Below, one piece after another: positions 18,433-26,918 of a stretch of DNA of 38,162 nt. Both the position numbers and the translations under genes were made by a program. Each line of letters starts with the position of its first letter. Position 1 is the stretch's first letter. Below the pieces are notes generated by a model. The model saw only the letters and a program-made list of their open reading frames with translations. It did no database searches and had not been told where the DNA came from. The DNA comes from an uncultured Bacteroidales bacterium. GTDB lineage: Bacteria; Bacteroidota; Bacteroidia; Bacteroidales; JAUNSR01. The stretch lies in assembly GCA_947074145.1 (NCBI GenBank), contig CAMTOJ010000034.1:1-38162 (forward strand), written 5' to 3'.

Positions 18433-18683
18433 GAAATAATATTGAACTAATGATTTTAATAATAAATTTAATTATTATTCAGATAAAAATATTTTTAAAG
18501 CCCACCATTAAACAGAATATTATTTCAATATATTGTATTTTTATTCATGAATATTATCTGATATTTATTCTCCCTAAATAATGATATTAGTAGCTTTTAT
18601 CGTCATATAATGAAATAGTAGGCCTTTCTTTCTCCAATTTATATTGGCCAAAAATTTTATTTTTTATCTCAACTAAAATTGAA

Positions 18684-18771
18684 ACACCTTGCAAGGTGTC
18701 AGTTAAAACCATACAAGGATTTATTATACACCTTGCAAGGTGTAGGTTAAAACTTTGCAAGGATTTACAAA
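18684..18771. repeat. Palindromic intergenic repeat cluster (copy 2)
   Basis: Two perfect copies of ACACCTTGCAAGGTGT lie at 18684-18699 and 18728-18743, exactly 44 bp apart. Each is followed by a similar tail containing GTTAAAAC and CAAGGATTTA, so the unit is a 44-bp tandem repeat present about twice. It is the same element as at 234-315. Confidence 0.8.
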
Positions 18772-18820
18772 AACCAATAGGGCTATTGGTAAGATTTAAT
18801 CGATTTCTTTCTGATATTAA

Positions 18821-18858
18821 ATAAAAAAAGAGATCCCATCATTATGTTGGGATCTCTT
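18821..18858 (-). terminator. Intrinsic terminator of the 148-residue unknown gene
   Basis: An 11-bp perfect stem (AAGAGATCCCA at 18828-18838 with TGGGATCTCTT at 18848-18858) is followed by a U-run on the minus strand, about 35 bases beyond the stop codon. Confidence 0.85.
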
Positions 18859-18891
18859 ATTCTGAGTTATAAGAATTTTCAATTTATTCTT

Positions 18892-19338
18892 TCAATATTT
18901 TTTATTTAAAACCTCTTGAAGTATTACCGCTTTTTTTATCGAGTTTCTGTCTTTTAGCATCTCTCTAATCATTTGAGATGATTGATTTTGATTTCTCATC
19001 CTTTCAAATGCCGGTTTTGACGAAATATTGGCGAACACTCCTGTGGTAGCTAAGTTTTCTGAAAAACTAGGTTTTTTCTTTCGCTTTCTTTCCAATATCA
19101 TTGCATCAAAATCGGAATCATATTGTATCTCTTCAATATAATCATGCGATTGTATATCTTCTTGCTCAAACTCTTGATCTGTTGGAGAATCATTGTGCCA
19201 TGCCTCTTCTGCTCCATGTGGAATATTATTATTAACCGGAGCGGTTTTCTTCTTTATATTCTTCATTACAAGCTCAAAAACAAAGATTGCAAGAGGTAGA
19301 AGCCAAATAGATTTTGAAATTATTTCATGAATATCCAT
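18892..19338 (-). CDS. Hypothetical membrane-anchored protein
   Basis: 148 residues; I do not recognise a named family. Residues about 10-27 (IWLLPLAIFVFELVM) form one hydrophobic anchor, followed by a basic KNIKKK stretch and an acidic, low-complexity middle (EEAWHNDSPTDQEFEQEDIQ). The last 25 residues are basic and probably helical, ending in AVILQEVLNKKY; similar endings occur in small Bacteroidales proteins, which I state from memory and could not check. Codon use, an upstream -7 motif and a terminator support a real monocistronic gene. Topology is probably N-out with the tail in the cytoplasm. Confidence 0.7.
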   Translation of the reverse strand: MDIHEIISKSIWLLPLAIFVFELVMKNIKKKTAPVNNNIPHGAEEAWHNDSPTDQEFEQEDIQSHDYIEEIQYDSDFDAMILERKRKKKPSFSENLATTGVFANISSKPAFERMRNQNQSSQMIREMLKDRNSIKKAVILQEVLNKKY

Positions 19339-19360
19339 AAAAGTAACTTGATAATATTTT

Positions 19361-19368
19361 CAAATGTA
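19361..19368 (-). promoter_or_regulatory. Candidate -7 promoter motif for the 148-residue unknown gene
   Basis: On the minus strand this reads TACATTTG, matching TAnnTTTG, 23 bases upstream of the start codon. This would give a very short leader. Confidence 0.45.
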
Positions 19369-19537
19369 ATGATTTATATCGAAAAGGGAAATTCTTGGAG
19401 AAAATTACCATTGTTTCTCAATATGTTAATTCTGATTCTGTAATTTATTAATCAAAAAAGTGAGTATTCTTAATTTAAAGAAAGATTATCTAACCATTAA
19501 TAAGGAAATAAACAGATTTATATTAACTATTAATTCG

Positions 19538-19545
19538 TAATTTTG
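19538..19545 (+). promoter_or_regulatory. Candidate -7 promoter motif upstream of miaB
   Basis: TAATTTTG followed by C matches TAnnTTTG. Transcription would start near 19550, about 350 bases before the miaB ATG and about 190 bases before a terminator-like hairpin. Confidence 0.45.
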
Positions 19546-19549
19546 CAGC

Positions 19550-19742
19550 GCTATAAATGAAGGAAAATAGTTTTTATTATTTCTTAAAACTAAAGACTAT
19601 TGTTGATTTCGGAGAAGAAAGGTGTATAAAAATACAATTTTTATTAACATATAATCACATATGTTAGCTTTTGAAAAAGCGCGAAATTTAACACAAACTA
19701 CATAAAAGCGAAAAAGAGGCAACTTCACAGTTCCCTCTTTTG
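19550..19742 (+). ncRNA. Candidate small RNA or attenuated leader upstream of miaB
   Basis: The stretch between a TAATTTTG promoter motif and a terminator-like hairpin contains two further tight hairpins in tandem: TAACATAT/ATATGTTA (19645-19652 with 19659-19666) and GCTTTT/AAAAGC (19667-19672 with 19675-19680). A 36-codon frame starting ATG at 19557 overlaps it but begins almost at the expected transcript start, so it may be chance. This could be a free small RNA of about 190 nt or a leader controlling miaB. Evidence is pattern-based only. Confidence 0.35.
19711..19742 (+). terminator. Terminator-like hairpin upstream of miaB
   Basis: AAAAGAGG and AACT (19712-19724) pair with AGTT and CCTCTTTT (19729-19741) around a TCAC loop, with a single C-C mismatch. 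The 3' arm ends in a short T-run. Confidence 0.6.
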
Positions 19743-19903
19743 CATTTAACCTAAACCTTAACTATGAAAAAATTTTCATTTTTGTTTGCACTACAAAAAA
19801 AGTAAATTATCTCTAAATAAACAAACAGAATCTTACTTTTTTTGGCTTTTATTTTACAAATTGTTTTTTAATAGATATAATTTTCTTTAATCTTTAATTA
19901 AAA

Positions 19904-21271
19904 ATGGAACAAAATCAAACGGGAGTAGACTTTAAATCTACGACTAAAGAGGACAAAAAACTGTTCATTGAGACCCACGGATGTCAAATGAATGTAGCGG
20001 ATAGCGAGGTTGTAGCATCTGTTATGGAGATGGGAGGATACGCCTTGACCGAGAATATTGAGGATGCCGATGCAATATTTGTTAACACTTGTTCGATTCG
20101 TGACAATGCCGAACAGAAGGTCTTTTCAAGACTTCAATATTTCAGATCTCTTCGTAAGAAAAAGAAAAATCTTATAATCGGAGTTCTTGGATGCGTTGCC
20201 GAAAGAGTGCAAGATTTACTAATAAAAGAGCATGGCGTCGATCTTGTTGCTGGCCCGGATTCATATCTTGATTTACCAAATCTTGTAGGAGCAGTAGAGA
20301 ACGGAGATAAAGCTATCAATGTAAAATTGTCGACCGACGAGACCTATCGTGAAATTATACCTTCAAGAATCGGAGGTAATAGAATTTCAGGCTTTATCTC
20401 GATTATGAGAGGTTGTAATAACTTTTGCACATACTGCATTGTTCCTTATACTCGTGGACGTGAAAGAAGTCGTCAACCAAAAAGCATCCTTGCTGAACTT
20501 GATGATTTGAAAAACCGTGGTTTCAAAGAGGTAACTCTTTTAGGACAAAACGTAAATTCTTACCTACATGAAGAAAATGATGAAAAAGTAGATTTCGCAT
20601 CTCTTCTTAAACTTGTAGCAGAACATGCGCCGGAGATCAGAATAAGATTCAGCACATCTCATCCTAAAGATATGTCAGACCGAATTTTGGAGACTATGGC
20701 AAAATATGACAATATTTGCAAACATATTCACCTTCCTGTTCAATCGGGTAGCTCATCTGTTCTTAAAGCAATGAACAGAAAATATACCAGAGAGTGGTAT
20801 CTTGAACGAATAGCTGCAATCAGACGCATTATGCCTGAATGTGGAATCACAACAGATGTTTTTTGCGGTTTTCACAATGAGAGTCTTGAAGATCATCAAC
20901 TGACTTTATCACTAATGGAAGAGGTTGGTTTTGATGCGGCATTCATGTTTAAATATTCGGAAAGAGAGGGAACTTATGCGTCCAAACATCTACCGGACAA
21001 TATTGATGAAGAGGAGAAAGTAAGAAGACTCACAGAGATTATCAATCTTCAGAATCGTCTTTCTCTTGAAAGTAACCGTCGTGACGTAGGAAAAAAATTC
21101 GAAGTTCTTATAGAAGGTTTCTCCAAGAAATCGAGAGAGCAACTTTTCGGACGTACTAGTCAGAATAAAGTTGTAGTATTTCCTAAAGGTACTTATCGCA
21201 TCGGACAAAAGGTGAACGTTAAAGTATTAGAAGTATCATCAGCGACACTCATAGGAGAATTGGCCGATTAA
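19904..21271 (+). CDS. miaB: tRNA-2-methylthio-N6-isopentenyladenosine(37) synthase
   Basis: Radical SAM methylthiotransferase that adds the 2-methylthio group to i6A37 of tRNAs reading UNN codons. The 455-residue protein has all three domains. The N-terminal UPF0004 domain holds three cluster cysteines (ETHGCQMN, NTCSIRDNAEQKV, LGCVAERVQ). The radical SAM core has RGCNNFCTYCIVPYTRG (CX3CX2C). A C-terminal TRAM domain begins near KKFEVLIEGFSKKS. HGCQMN and the SIRDNAEQKV motif separate MiaB from RimO and MtaB. The next gene downstream, a U32 family protein, is also probably a tRNA modification factor and follows after 70 bases. Confidence 0.95.
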   Translation: MEQNQTGVDFKSTTKEDKKLFIETHGCQMNVADSEVVASVMEMGGYALTENIEDADAIFVNTCSIRDNAEQKVFSRLQYFRSLRKKKKNLIIGVLGCVAERVQDLLIKEHGVDLVAGPDSYLDLPNLVGAVENGDKAINVKLSTDETYREIIPSRIGGNRISGFISIMRGCNNFCTYCIVPYTRGRERSRQPKSILAELDDLKNRGFKEVTLLGQNVNSYLHEENDEKVDFASLLKLVAEHAPEIRIRFSTSHPKDMSDRILETMAKYDNICKHIHLPVQSGSSSVLKAMNRKYTREWYLERIAAIRRIMPECGITTDVFCGFHNESLEDHQLTLSLMEEVGFDAAFMFKYSEREGTYASKHLPDNIDEEEKVRRLTEIINLQNRLSLESNRRDVGKKFEVLIEGFSKKSREQLFGRTSQNKVVVFPKGTYRIGQKVNVKVLEVSSATLIGELAD

Positions 21272-21341
21272 TCGGTGTTTAAATAATAAATTATAAGAAT
21301 TAAAACCGGAGATTGCTCTATATGCTTTCTCTTTATCAGAT

Positions 21342-22604
21342 ATGGATATAAAAGAATTTGAAATAATGGCACCTGTCGGTTCATACGACGCATTGAGTGC
21401 TGCAATTCAAGGAGGTGCCGATTCTGTATATTTCGGAATTGAGGGTCTTAATATGCGTGCCAAATCGGCAAATAATTTCACCATTGAAGACCTGCATAAC
21501 ATAGCGGGAATATGTGCCGAAAAAGGTTTGAAAAGCTATCTGACGGTTAATACGGTCATTTATGATGAAGATATTAATCTGATGTATAAAATTATCGATG
21601 CAGCTAAGGAGGCTCAGATAAGCGCCATTATTGCATCTGATGTGGCAGCAATGATGTATGCACGTCAAATAGGTGTTGAAGTGCACCTTTCTACACAGTT
21701 GAATATAAGCAATACTCAGTCGCTTAAATTCTATGCTCAGTTTGCCGATGTTGTGGTATTGGCAAGAGAACTTAACCTTGATCAGGTAGCTGCAATTCAT
21801 AACGATATCGTAGAACAACAGATCAAAGGGCCAAAAGGTGAATTGATCAGAATCGAAATGTTTGCTCATGGAGCGCTTTGCATGGCGGTTTCAGGAAAAT
21901 GTTACTTGAGTTTACATGAATATAATAAATCTGCAAACAGAGGTGCTTGTACTCAGATATGCCGTCACTCTTATGAGGTTAACGATCTTGAAACGGGTCA
22001 GAAACTTGAGATTGATAATAAATTCATCATGTCTCCTCGCGATCTTAAAACTATTCATTTTATGAATAAAATGATGGATGCCGGGGTTAGAGTTTTCAAA
22101 CTTGAGGGTCGTGCTCGCGGTGCGGAGTATGTAAGAACGGTTGTAGAGTGTTACAAACAGGCTATCGTGGCTGTTCTTGACGGAACATACAATGAGGATA
22201 AAGTTAAAGAGTGGGATGAAAGATTGTATAATGTATTCAATCGTGGTTTCTGGGATGGATATTATCTTGGTCAACGACTTGGAGAATGGAGTCCTGTTTA
22301 TGGATCTGAAGCAAAACAGAAAAAACTTTATGTTGCTAAGGGAATGAAATATTTCTCTAATATCGGTGTTGCTGAATTTCTATGTGAAACAAACAATGTT
22401 AAAGTTGGCGACAATGTTGTAGTGATCGGGCCAACTACCGGTGCAGTATTTATGACAATTGAAGAGATTCAGGTAGATTATAAAAAGGTGGATGAAGCTG
22501 TCAAAGGTGATAGATTCTCTATTAAAGTAAATGATAAAATCAGACCTTCAGATAAAATGTTTGTTCTTAAGGAAGAAACAAATACTAAAAAGTCGTTCAA
22601 TTAA
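21342..22604 (+). CDS. U32 peptidase-family protein (TrhP/YegQ-like)
   Basis: 420-residue member of the U32 family, annotated historically as collagenase-like protease. In other bacteria relatives such as TrhP work in tRNA U34 hydroxylation, which fits its place after miaB. The N terminus MAPVGSYDALSAAIQGGADSVYFG and the signature FAHGALCMAVSGKCYLS plus NRGACTQICR are present, with the four cysteines expected to bind an iron-sulfur cluster. A C-terminal beta-rich region follows (about residues 340-415). It has a strong terminator, so miaB and this gene probably form one transcript. Protease activity is doubtful; TrhP is the likelier role. Confidence 0.85.
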   Translation: MDIKEFEIMAPVGSYDALSAAIQGGADSVYFGIEGLNMRAKSANNFTIEDLHNIAGICAEKGLKSYLTVNTVIYDEDINLMYKIIDAAKEAQISAIIASDVAAMMYARQIGVEVHLSTQLNISNTQSLKFYAQFADVVVLARELNLDQVAAIHNDIVEQQIKGPKGELIRIEMFAHGALCMAVSGKCYLSLHEYNKSANRGACTQICRHSYEVNDLETGQKLEIDNKFIMSPRDLKTIHFMNKMMDAGVRVFKLEGRARGAEYVRTVVECYKQAIVAVLDGTYNEDKVKEWDERLYNVFNRGFWDGYYLGQRLGEWSPVYGSEAKQKKLYVAKGMKYFSNIGVAEFLCETNNVKVGDNVVVIGPTTGAVFMTIEEIQVDYKKVDEAVKGDRFSIKVNDKIRPSDKMFVLKEETNTKKSFN

Positions 22605-22949
22605 ACTTGATTCTTGTGGTTAATTTAATTCTCAATATTTTGAGTTAAAACAAAATAGCGATAATAATTATAAATCATCCTTTATCTATATCTCTGGCTG
22701 AGATATAGATAAAGGATTTTTTTTTGAATATTATAAATCAAATTGATATAGGATTCTCTCCAAATTATATTTAAATATTAGTACCAAGAATCGATTAGAC
22801 ACCAACATGAAATCGATATCTATTATTTAAATTCCCAAAAAGGGATGTTGATATTATTTAAGGCTCTTGAGATTAAGAATTCAGATTTGGCCTTTTTAAA
22901 ATTTGATGAATTGAAAAAGTAAACAATATTTTAAGTTCATAAAACAATT
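22605..22949. other. Intergenic spacer
   Basis: Apart from the terminator at 22677-22723, this AT-rich stretch shows no supported gene. A 25-codon frame (ATG 22845, stop ending 22922) is too short to judge. Confidence 0.5.
22677..22723 (+). terminator. Intrinsic terminator of the miaB-U32 transcript
   Basis: A perfect 18-bp stem (ATCCTTTATCTATATCTC at 22677-22694 with its complement at 22700-22717) closes a TGGCT loop and is followed by a long T-run. Confidence 0.92.
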
Positions 22950-22988
22950 TTGGGTTATAGATGTTTAAATGGTTATAAATGTTTAGAT

Positions 22989-23855
22989 ATGAAAATTGCT
23001 ATAACAGGAGCTTCCGGTTTTGTAGGTACAGCGCTGTCTGATTATCTGGCGTCAAATGATCATCAGATTATAAAACTTCATCATTCAGAATTAGTAAACA
23101 ATTCATTGGAACAGCTGAATGAGAGGCTTGTAGATACTGAAATATTCATAAATCTGGCAGGAGAATCAACTATGGGTCGATGGACTGATGAGAAGAAGAA
23201 AGAGATTTATGATAGTAGAATTAATGTTACTCGTCGTATTGTTGAAATAATAAATTCGATGAAATCAAAACCGAGGTTATTTATTTCAACTTCGGCGATC
23301 GGTTATTATAAAACAGATGTTTATGCAGATGAAGAGAGCCCGTCTGATAATGTAAGGTTTATATCAAAAGTATGTATTGATTGGGAGGCTGAAGCGAGGA
23401 AGGTTTCGGATAGCGTAAAACTTGTTATTCTTCGTTTTGGTTTGATAATTGGGGATGAAGGTGGTATTTTACCTCATATTATAAAGTACTTGCAGAGTGG
23501 GTTAAAAATAGATTTTGGAACGGGAAAACAAAAGATAAGTTGGATTCATATTGAGGATCTTATCAGGATATATGAACTTATAATTGAGGAGAAGAATGAA
23601 ATTCCTGATATATTCAATTGCGTTGCTCCCGATATTATAACCATGGAAAATATGATTGACGAACTGTCAAAGAGATTTCATACTGTTATATCATTAAAAA
23701 TTCCGAATCTGATTCTTCATACAATCCTTAAAGAGGGAGAATCACTTATAACTGGAAGTTATGAAGTTTATTCTGTGATGTTGCCTGAAATTGGGTATAT
23801 GTTTATTTATAACAATTTCGAGGAGGTTGTAAAGCATTTAAAATTGAAGGATTAA
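22989..23855 (+). CDS. TIGR01777-family NAD(P)-dependent epimerase
   Basis: 288 residues from the ATG at 22989, where the Rossmann motif begins (MKIAITGASGFVGTALSDYL); an ATG at 22950 would add 13 unrelated residues. The atypical short-chain dehydrogenase family TIGR01777 (E. coli YfcH, cyanobacterial SulA) is indicated by NLAGESTMGRWTDEKKKEI, ISTSAIGYY, the LRFGLIIGDEGGILP segment, WIHIEDLIRIYELI and a C-terminal DUF1731-like tail. Substrate unknown in this family. It stands alone between terminator-containing and AT-rich spacers. The C-terminal tail is slightly divergent from the usual family pattern. Confidence 0.87.
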   Translation: MKIAITGASGFVGTALSDYLASNDHQIIKLHHSELVNNSLEQLNERLVDTEIFINLAGESTMGRWTDEKKKEIYDSRINVTRRIVEIINSMKSKPRLFISTSAIGYYKTDVYADEESPSDNVRFISKVCIDWEAEARKVSDSVKLVILRFGLIIGDEGGILPHIIKYLQSGLKIDFGTGKQKISWIHIEDLIRIYELIIEEKNEIPDIFNCVAPDIITMENMIDELSKRFHTVISLKIPNLILHTILKEGESLITGSYEVYSVMLPEIGYMFIYNNFEEVVKHLKLKD

Positions 23856-24439
23856 TCGTTGTTTTCAATTATTAATTTGAAAAAAATATCAATGTAGTTG
23901 GTTAAGATGATTTATGTGATTTGCAAAATTTAGTCATCGATCTCTTATTGCTTTATTGTTTATATCTCTGGATTAAAAAATGGAAGTATATACTTAATAG
24001 TTCATTGATTTATAATGTAAGTCTGTGAGAAAGTAATTGAATAAATATAAATATGGGAACTAATTTTTTCAATATGAAATCAAGAGAACATATTACAAGT
24101 TAATTCTTTACGGTATTAATCTTTATTGAGATTGAATTTACTAATGAAACGTCTTAATATTAGGTTGAATGAAACTTTATGTTCCTTTTGATATGTTTTA
24201 TCGAGACCGGAAATAATAAAAAATTGTGTGAATTGATTTTGAAATTCTTATAAGTGAAATAAATATTATAATATGATTGGATAAAAAATATTGAATTAGA
24301 TCAAGTAAATTATGATTTATATTGGTTATAAGTCTTTTGAAAATGTTGTAAAGGAGTTATTGTAATTCATTTGAATTTGATATAATTCTCATTAAGAATC
24401 GAATAATAAATTTTTAAGTAAAACTATATATGTAATATT
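23856..24439. other. AT-rich intergenic spacer
   Basis: 584 bases with no reading frame, hairpin terminator or exact TAnnTTTG box that I can support, despite lying between two plus-strand genes. Very AT-rich and possibly degraded sequence. Confidence 0.5.
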
Positions 24440-25108
24440 ATGAAAAAGTATTTATCAGAATTATTAGGTACAATGATTCTTGTATTAATGGGATGCGGTG
24501 CAGCTGTATTTACGGGAGGCGCTGCCGGATTGGGCCAACCATTAACTATTGGTATCTGTTTTGGGCTCGGACTTATTGCTTCTGCTTATGTTATAGGAAG
24601 TATCTCTGGATGTCATATTAATCCTGCTGTTTCTATAGGTATGTGGTTAAGTGGACGAATGAATATTAAAGAGTGTATTGGATATATTATTTCGCAAATT
24701 TTAGGTGGGATAGTTGCTTCTTCAATAATATATATTCTGGTTTCAGGATATCCAGAACTTGCAACAGGAACTCATACCGGGGCTAATGGATTTACTTGTT
24801 CTATGCATACGGCGTTTATAATGGAAGCGGTATTTACTTTTATTTTTGTTTTATGCGTTTTGGGAGCAACTGATATAAACGGGGCCGGAGGAATGGCAGG
24901 TTTAATAATTGGTTTAACATTGGCTCTTGTTAATATTGTAGGTATACCTGTAACCGGAACTTCTGTAAATCCGGCGAGATCAATAGGTCCTGCTCTTTAT
25001 CAGGGAGGTGAAGCTCTAAATCAGCTTTGGGTTTTTCTAACAGCTCCAACATTAGGGGGTATAATAGCTGCCCTTTTCTGGAGATTCATGAAAAATAGTA
25101 AAGAATAA
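24440..25108 (+). CDS. Aquaporin (MIP family, AqpZ-like)
   Basis: 222-residue inner-membrane channel with six helices and both half-helix NPA motifs: CHINPAVSIG (N61) and TSVNPARSIG (N177). Overall similarity to E. coli AqpZ is high, including the CFGLGL helix with F41 and the GGEALNQLWVFLTAPTLGG end. By alignment with AqpZ (F43, H174, T183, R189) the aromatic/arginine filter here is F41, N165, T174, R180: the filter histidine is replaced by asparagine. Probably a water channel, but the substitution may broaden selectivity. No adjacent glycerol kinase gene. Convergent with the ribosomal operon, sharing its terminator. Confidence 0.88.
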   Translation: MKKYLSELLGTMILVLMGCGAAVFTGGAAGLGQPLTIGICFGLGLIASAYVIGSISGCHINPAVSIGMWLSGRMNIKECIGYIISQILGGIVASSIIYILVSGYPELATGTHTGANGFTCSMHTAFIMEAVFTFIFVLCVLGATDINGAGGMAGLIIGLTLALVNIVGIPVTGTSVNPARSIGPALYQGGEALNQLWVFLTAPTLGGIIAALFWRFMKNSKE

Positions 25109-25304
25109 TATTTTCAATGGAAAACTGCGGAAATAAATAGCAGGTAAGTAATTTGAAAAATATTTTTTTTTGGAAAACCTTAAGTTGTGAGTAGTTATAA
25201 GAAAATACGTAATTAAGGTGGGTACAACAAATATGAAATATAACTGCAACTTTGTACGAATATTCTTTTAACTCGAAAATGAGATTCGGAGTTAGAATGG
25301 AAAG

Positions 25305-25343
25305 TAAAATTCGTAGATAAAATTCTAAGGTAAAATTCGGAAA
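25305..25343. repeat. 13-bp tandem repeat, three units
   Basis: TAAAATTC starts at 25305, 25318 and 25331, giving three AT-rich 13-bp units that vary only in their last five bases. Origin or function not apparent. Confidence 0.6.
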
Positions 25344-25390
25344 TATTTGTTTGAAAATTATTTCACAGAGTTGTTTTATAAACAATAAAA

Positions 25391-25418
25391 AAGGCTGCCA
25401 AATAAAATTGACAGCCTT
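25391..25418. terminator. Bidirectional terminator between aquaporin gene and rplQ
   Basis: AAGGCTGCCA (25391-25400) and TGACAGCCTT (25409-25418) pair over 10 bp with one G-U, with A/T runs on both outer sides. On the minus strand it ends the ribosomal superoperon; on the plus strand it can serve the aquaporin gene. Confidence 0.85.
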
Positions 25419-25438
25419 TCTTATATATAATTCGAATA

Positions 25439-25909
25439 TTATTCTGCTGATGTTGCTTCAGCAGCTGGAGCTTCTGCAGCTGGGGCAGCAGCTTTTTTAG
25501 ATCTTCTTGTTCTTGTTGCTTTTTTACCTGCTTTTTCTTTAAGCATGTTTTCATTATAATCAACAAGTTCAATCATAGCCATTGCAGCATTATCACCAAG
25601 TCTAAATCCTGTTTTAAGGATACGTGTATAACCGCCTGGGCGATCTGCAATTTTTTTAGATACTTCCTGGAAAAGTTCTGTAACAACAGCTTTATCCTGA
25701 AGGTAACTAAATACAACTCTTCTTGAGTTTGTAGAATCTTCTTTAGCTCTGTTGATAAGAGGCTCAACATAAACTCTTAGAGCTTTTGCTTTTGCAAGAG
25801 TTGTAAAGATTCTTTTGTGGGTAATTAAAGACTTAGCCATGTTTGCAAGTAATGCATCACGGTGTGCCTTTTTACGACCCAAATGATTAAATTTCTTATT
25901 ATGTCTCAT
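25439..25909 (-). CDS. rplQ: 50S ribosomal protein L17
   Basis: Last gene of the alpha part of the superoperon. The 156 residues begin with the family signature [20 protein letters not shown] and continue with [13 protein letters not shown] and DRPGGYTRI. Compared with E. coli L17 (127 residues) it has an extended Ala/Lys/Glu tail from about residue 126, typical of Bacteroidetes and probably disordered. It lies 5 bases downstream of rpoA. Confidence 0.98.
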   Translation of the reverse strand: MRHNKKFNHLGRKKAHRDALLANMAKSLITHKRIFTTLAKAKALRVYVEPLINRAKEDSTNSRRVVFSYLQDKAVVTELFQEVSKKIADRPGGYTRILKTGFRLGDNAAMAMIELVDYNENMLKEKAGKKATRTRRSKKAAAPAAEAPAAEATSAE

Positions 25910-25914
25910 CGTTA

Positions 25915-26907
25915 TTACTCTTTGTCTAATTTATACTTAGAAATATCCATTCCGAATGAAAGATTCAAATTAGCAAGTAGTTCATCAAGTTCTGTAAGTG
26001 ATTTCTTTCCGAAGTTACGGAATTTCAACAGATCTGTTTTGTTGAACGCTACTAATTCTCCAAGAGTTTCAACATCTGCTGATTTAAGACAGTTTAATGC
26101 ACGTACGGAAAGATCCATATCTACAAGTTTTGTCTTAAGCAATTGTCTCATATGAAGAACTTCTTCATCAAACTCTTCGTTACCATCAACATCAGCTGCT
26201 TCAAGAGAGATTTTCTCATCAGAGAACAACATGAAGTGATAGATAAGAATTTTTGCTGCTTCTTTTAAAGCATCTTTCGGATGGATAGAACCATCGGTCG
26301 AAATTTCAAGAATTAATTTTTCGTAGTCTGTTTTCTGCTCTACGCGGAAGTTTTCGATTGAATACTTAACATTTCTGATTGGAGTATATATCGAGTCGAT
26401 AGGAATAACAGTAACTTCATCATTTGCGTTTCTGTTTTCGTCAGCAGGAATATATCCTCTACCCTTGTTAATATTAAGCTCAATGTTGAAACTTGCGCTT
26501 GAATCCATTCGACAAATTACCAAATCAGGATTTAAAACTTCAAATCCAGTAAGGTATTTTCCAATGTCTCCAGCTTTAAACACTTCCGAACCCGAAACAC
26601 TAATAGTTACTTTTTCATTTTCAACTTCTTCTACGATTTGCTTGAAACGCACCTGTTTAAGATTAAGAATGATGTTCGTAACATCTTCTATAACGCCAGG
26701 AATTGTAGAGAACTCATGTTCTACGCCATCAATACGCATAGAAGTGATGGCAAAGCCTTCTAATGACGAAAGGAGAATACGTCTAAGTGCATTACCAATA
26801 GTAATGCCATAGCCTGGTTCAAGAGGACGGAATTCAAATTTTCCAAAGAAATTGTCCGCTTCCAACATTAAGACTTTATCGGGTTTTTGAAATGCTAATA
26901 TCGCCAT
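25915..26907 (-). CDS. rpoA: RNA polymerase alpha subunit
   Basis: 330 residues, the normal length. The N-terminal assembly domain has [18 protein letters not shown] and the [11 protein letters not shown] pattern. A linker at about 235-250 leads to the C-terminal domain with [22 protein letters not shown] sequence ([13 protein letters not shown]) and [15 protein letters not shown], used for promoter UP-element and activator contact. It follows rpsD after 11 bases, as in other alpha operons. Confidence 0.98.
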   Translation of the reverse strand: MAILAFQKPDKVLMLEADNFFGKFEFRPLEPGYGITIGNALRRILLSSLEGFAITSMRIDGVEHEFSTIPGVIEDVTNIILNLKQVRFKQIVEEVENEKVTISVSGSEVFKAGDIGKYLTGFEVLNPDLVICRMDSSASFNIELNINKGRGYIPADENRNANDEVTVIPIDSIYTPIRNVKYSIENFRVEQKTDYEKLILEISTDGSIHPKDALKEAAKILIYHFMLFSDEKISLEAADVDGNEEFDEEVLHMRQLLKTKLVDMDLSVRALNCLKSADVETLGELVAFNKTDLLKFRNFGKKSLTELDELLANLNLSFGMDISKYKLDKE

Positions 26908-26918
26908 GGAATCAATTA

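Larger units (their letters stand above)
18257..18891. other. Intergenic spacer with promoter motif, repeats and terminator
   Basis: 635 bases without a convincing gene; a 63-codon plus-strand reading frame here is AT-rich and looks random. It contains a candidate promoter box for the CoA-transferase gene (18425-18432), the second palindromic repeat cluster (18684-18770) and the terminator of the upstream unknown gene (18821-18858). Confidence 0.6.
19339..19903. other. Spacer between divergent genes, with a possible small transcript
   Basis: 565 bases without a clear protein gene. It contains a -7 box for the minus-strand unknown gene, a plus-strand -7 box at 19538 and a terminator-like hairpin at 19711-19742. 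It also has an A/T-only 11-bp stem (AAAAAAAGTAA at 19795-19805 with TTACTTTTTTT at 19833-19843) before miaB. Its main content is described in the entries for 19361, 19538 and 19550. Confidence 0.6.
25109..25438. other. Convergent intergenic spacer
   Basis: 330 bases between the aquaporin gene and the end of the ribosomal operon. It contains a short 13-bp tandem repeat at 25305-25343 and the shared terminator at 25391-25418. No gene seen. Confidence 0.55.

Noticed and set aside
18390..18581. 63-codon plus-strand frame in the CoA-transferase upstream spacer
   Set aside because: Ile/Asn-rich low-complexity translation of AT-rich DNA, overlapping a promoter box on the other strand.
18684..18771. 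CRISPR array
   Set aside because: Regular 44-bp spacing, but only two units, similar rather than unique spacers, and no cas genes.
19557..19667. 36-codon frame upstream of miaB
   Set aside because: Starts almost at the predicted transcript start with no room for ribosome binding, and its end lies in predicted hairpins; not supported as a gene.
22845..22922. 25-codon frame before the epimerase gene
   Set aside because: Too short, no conserved features and no ribosome-binding signal.
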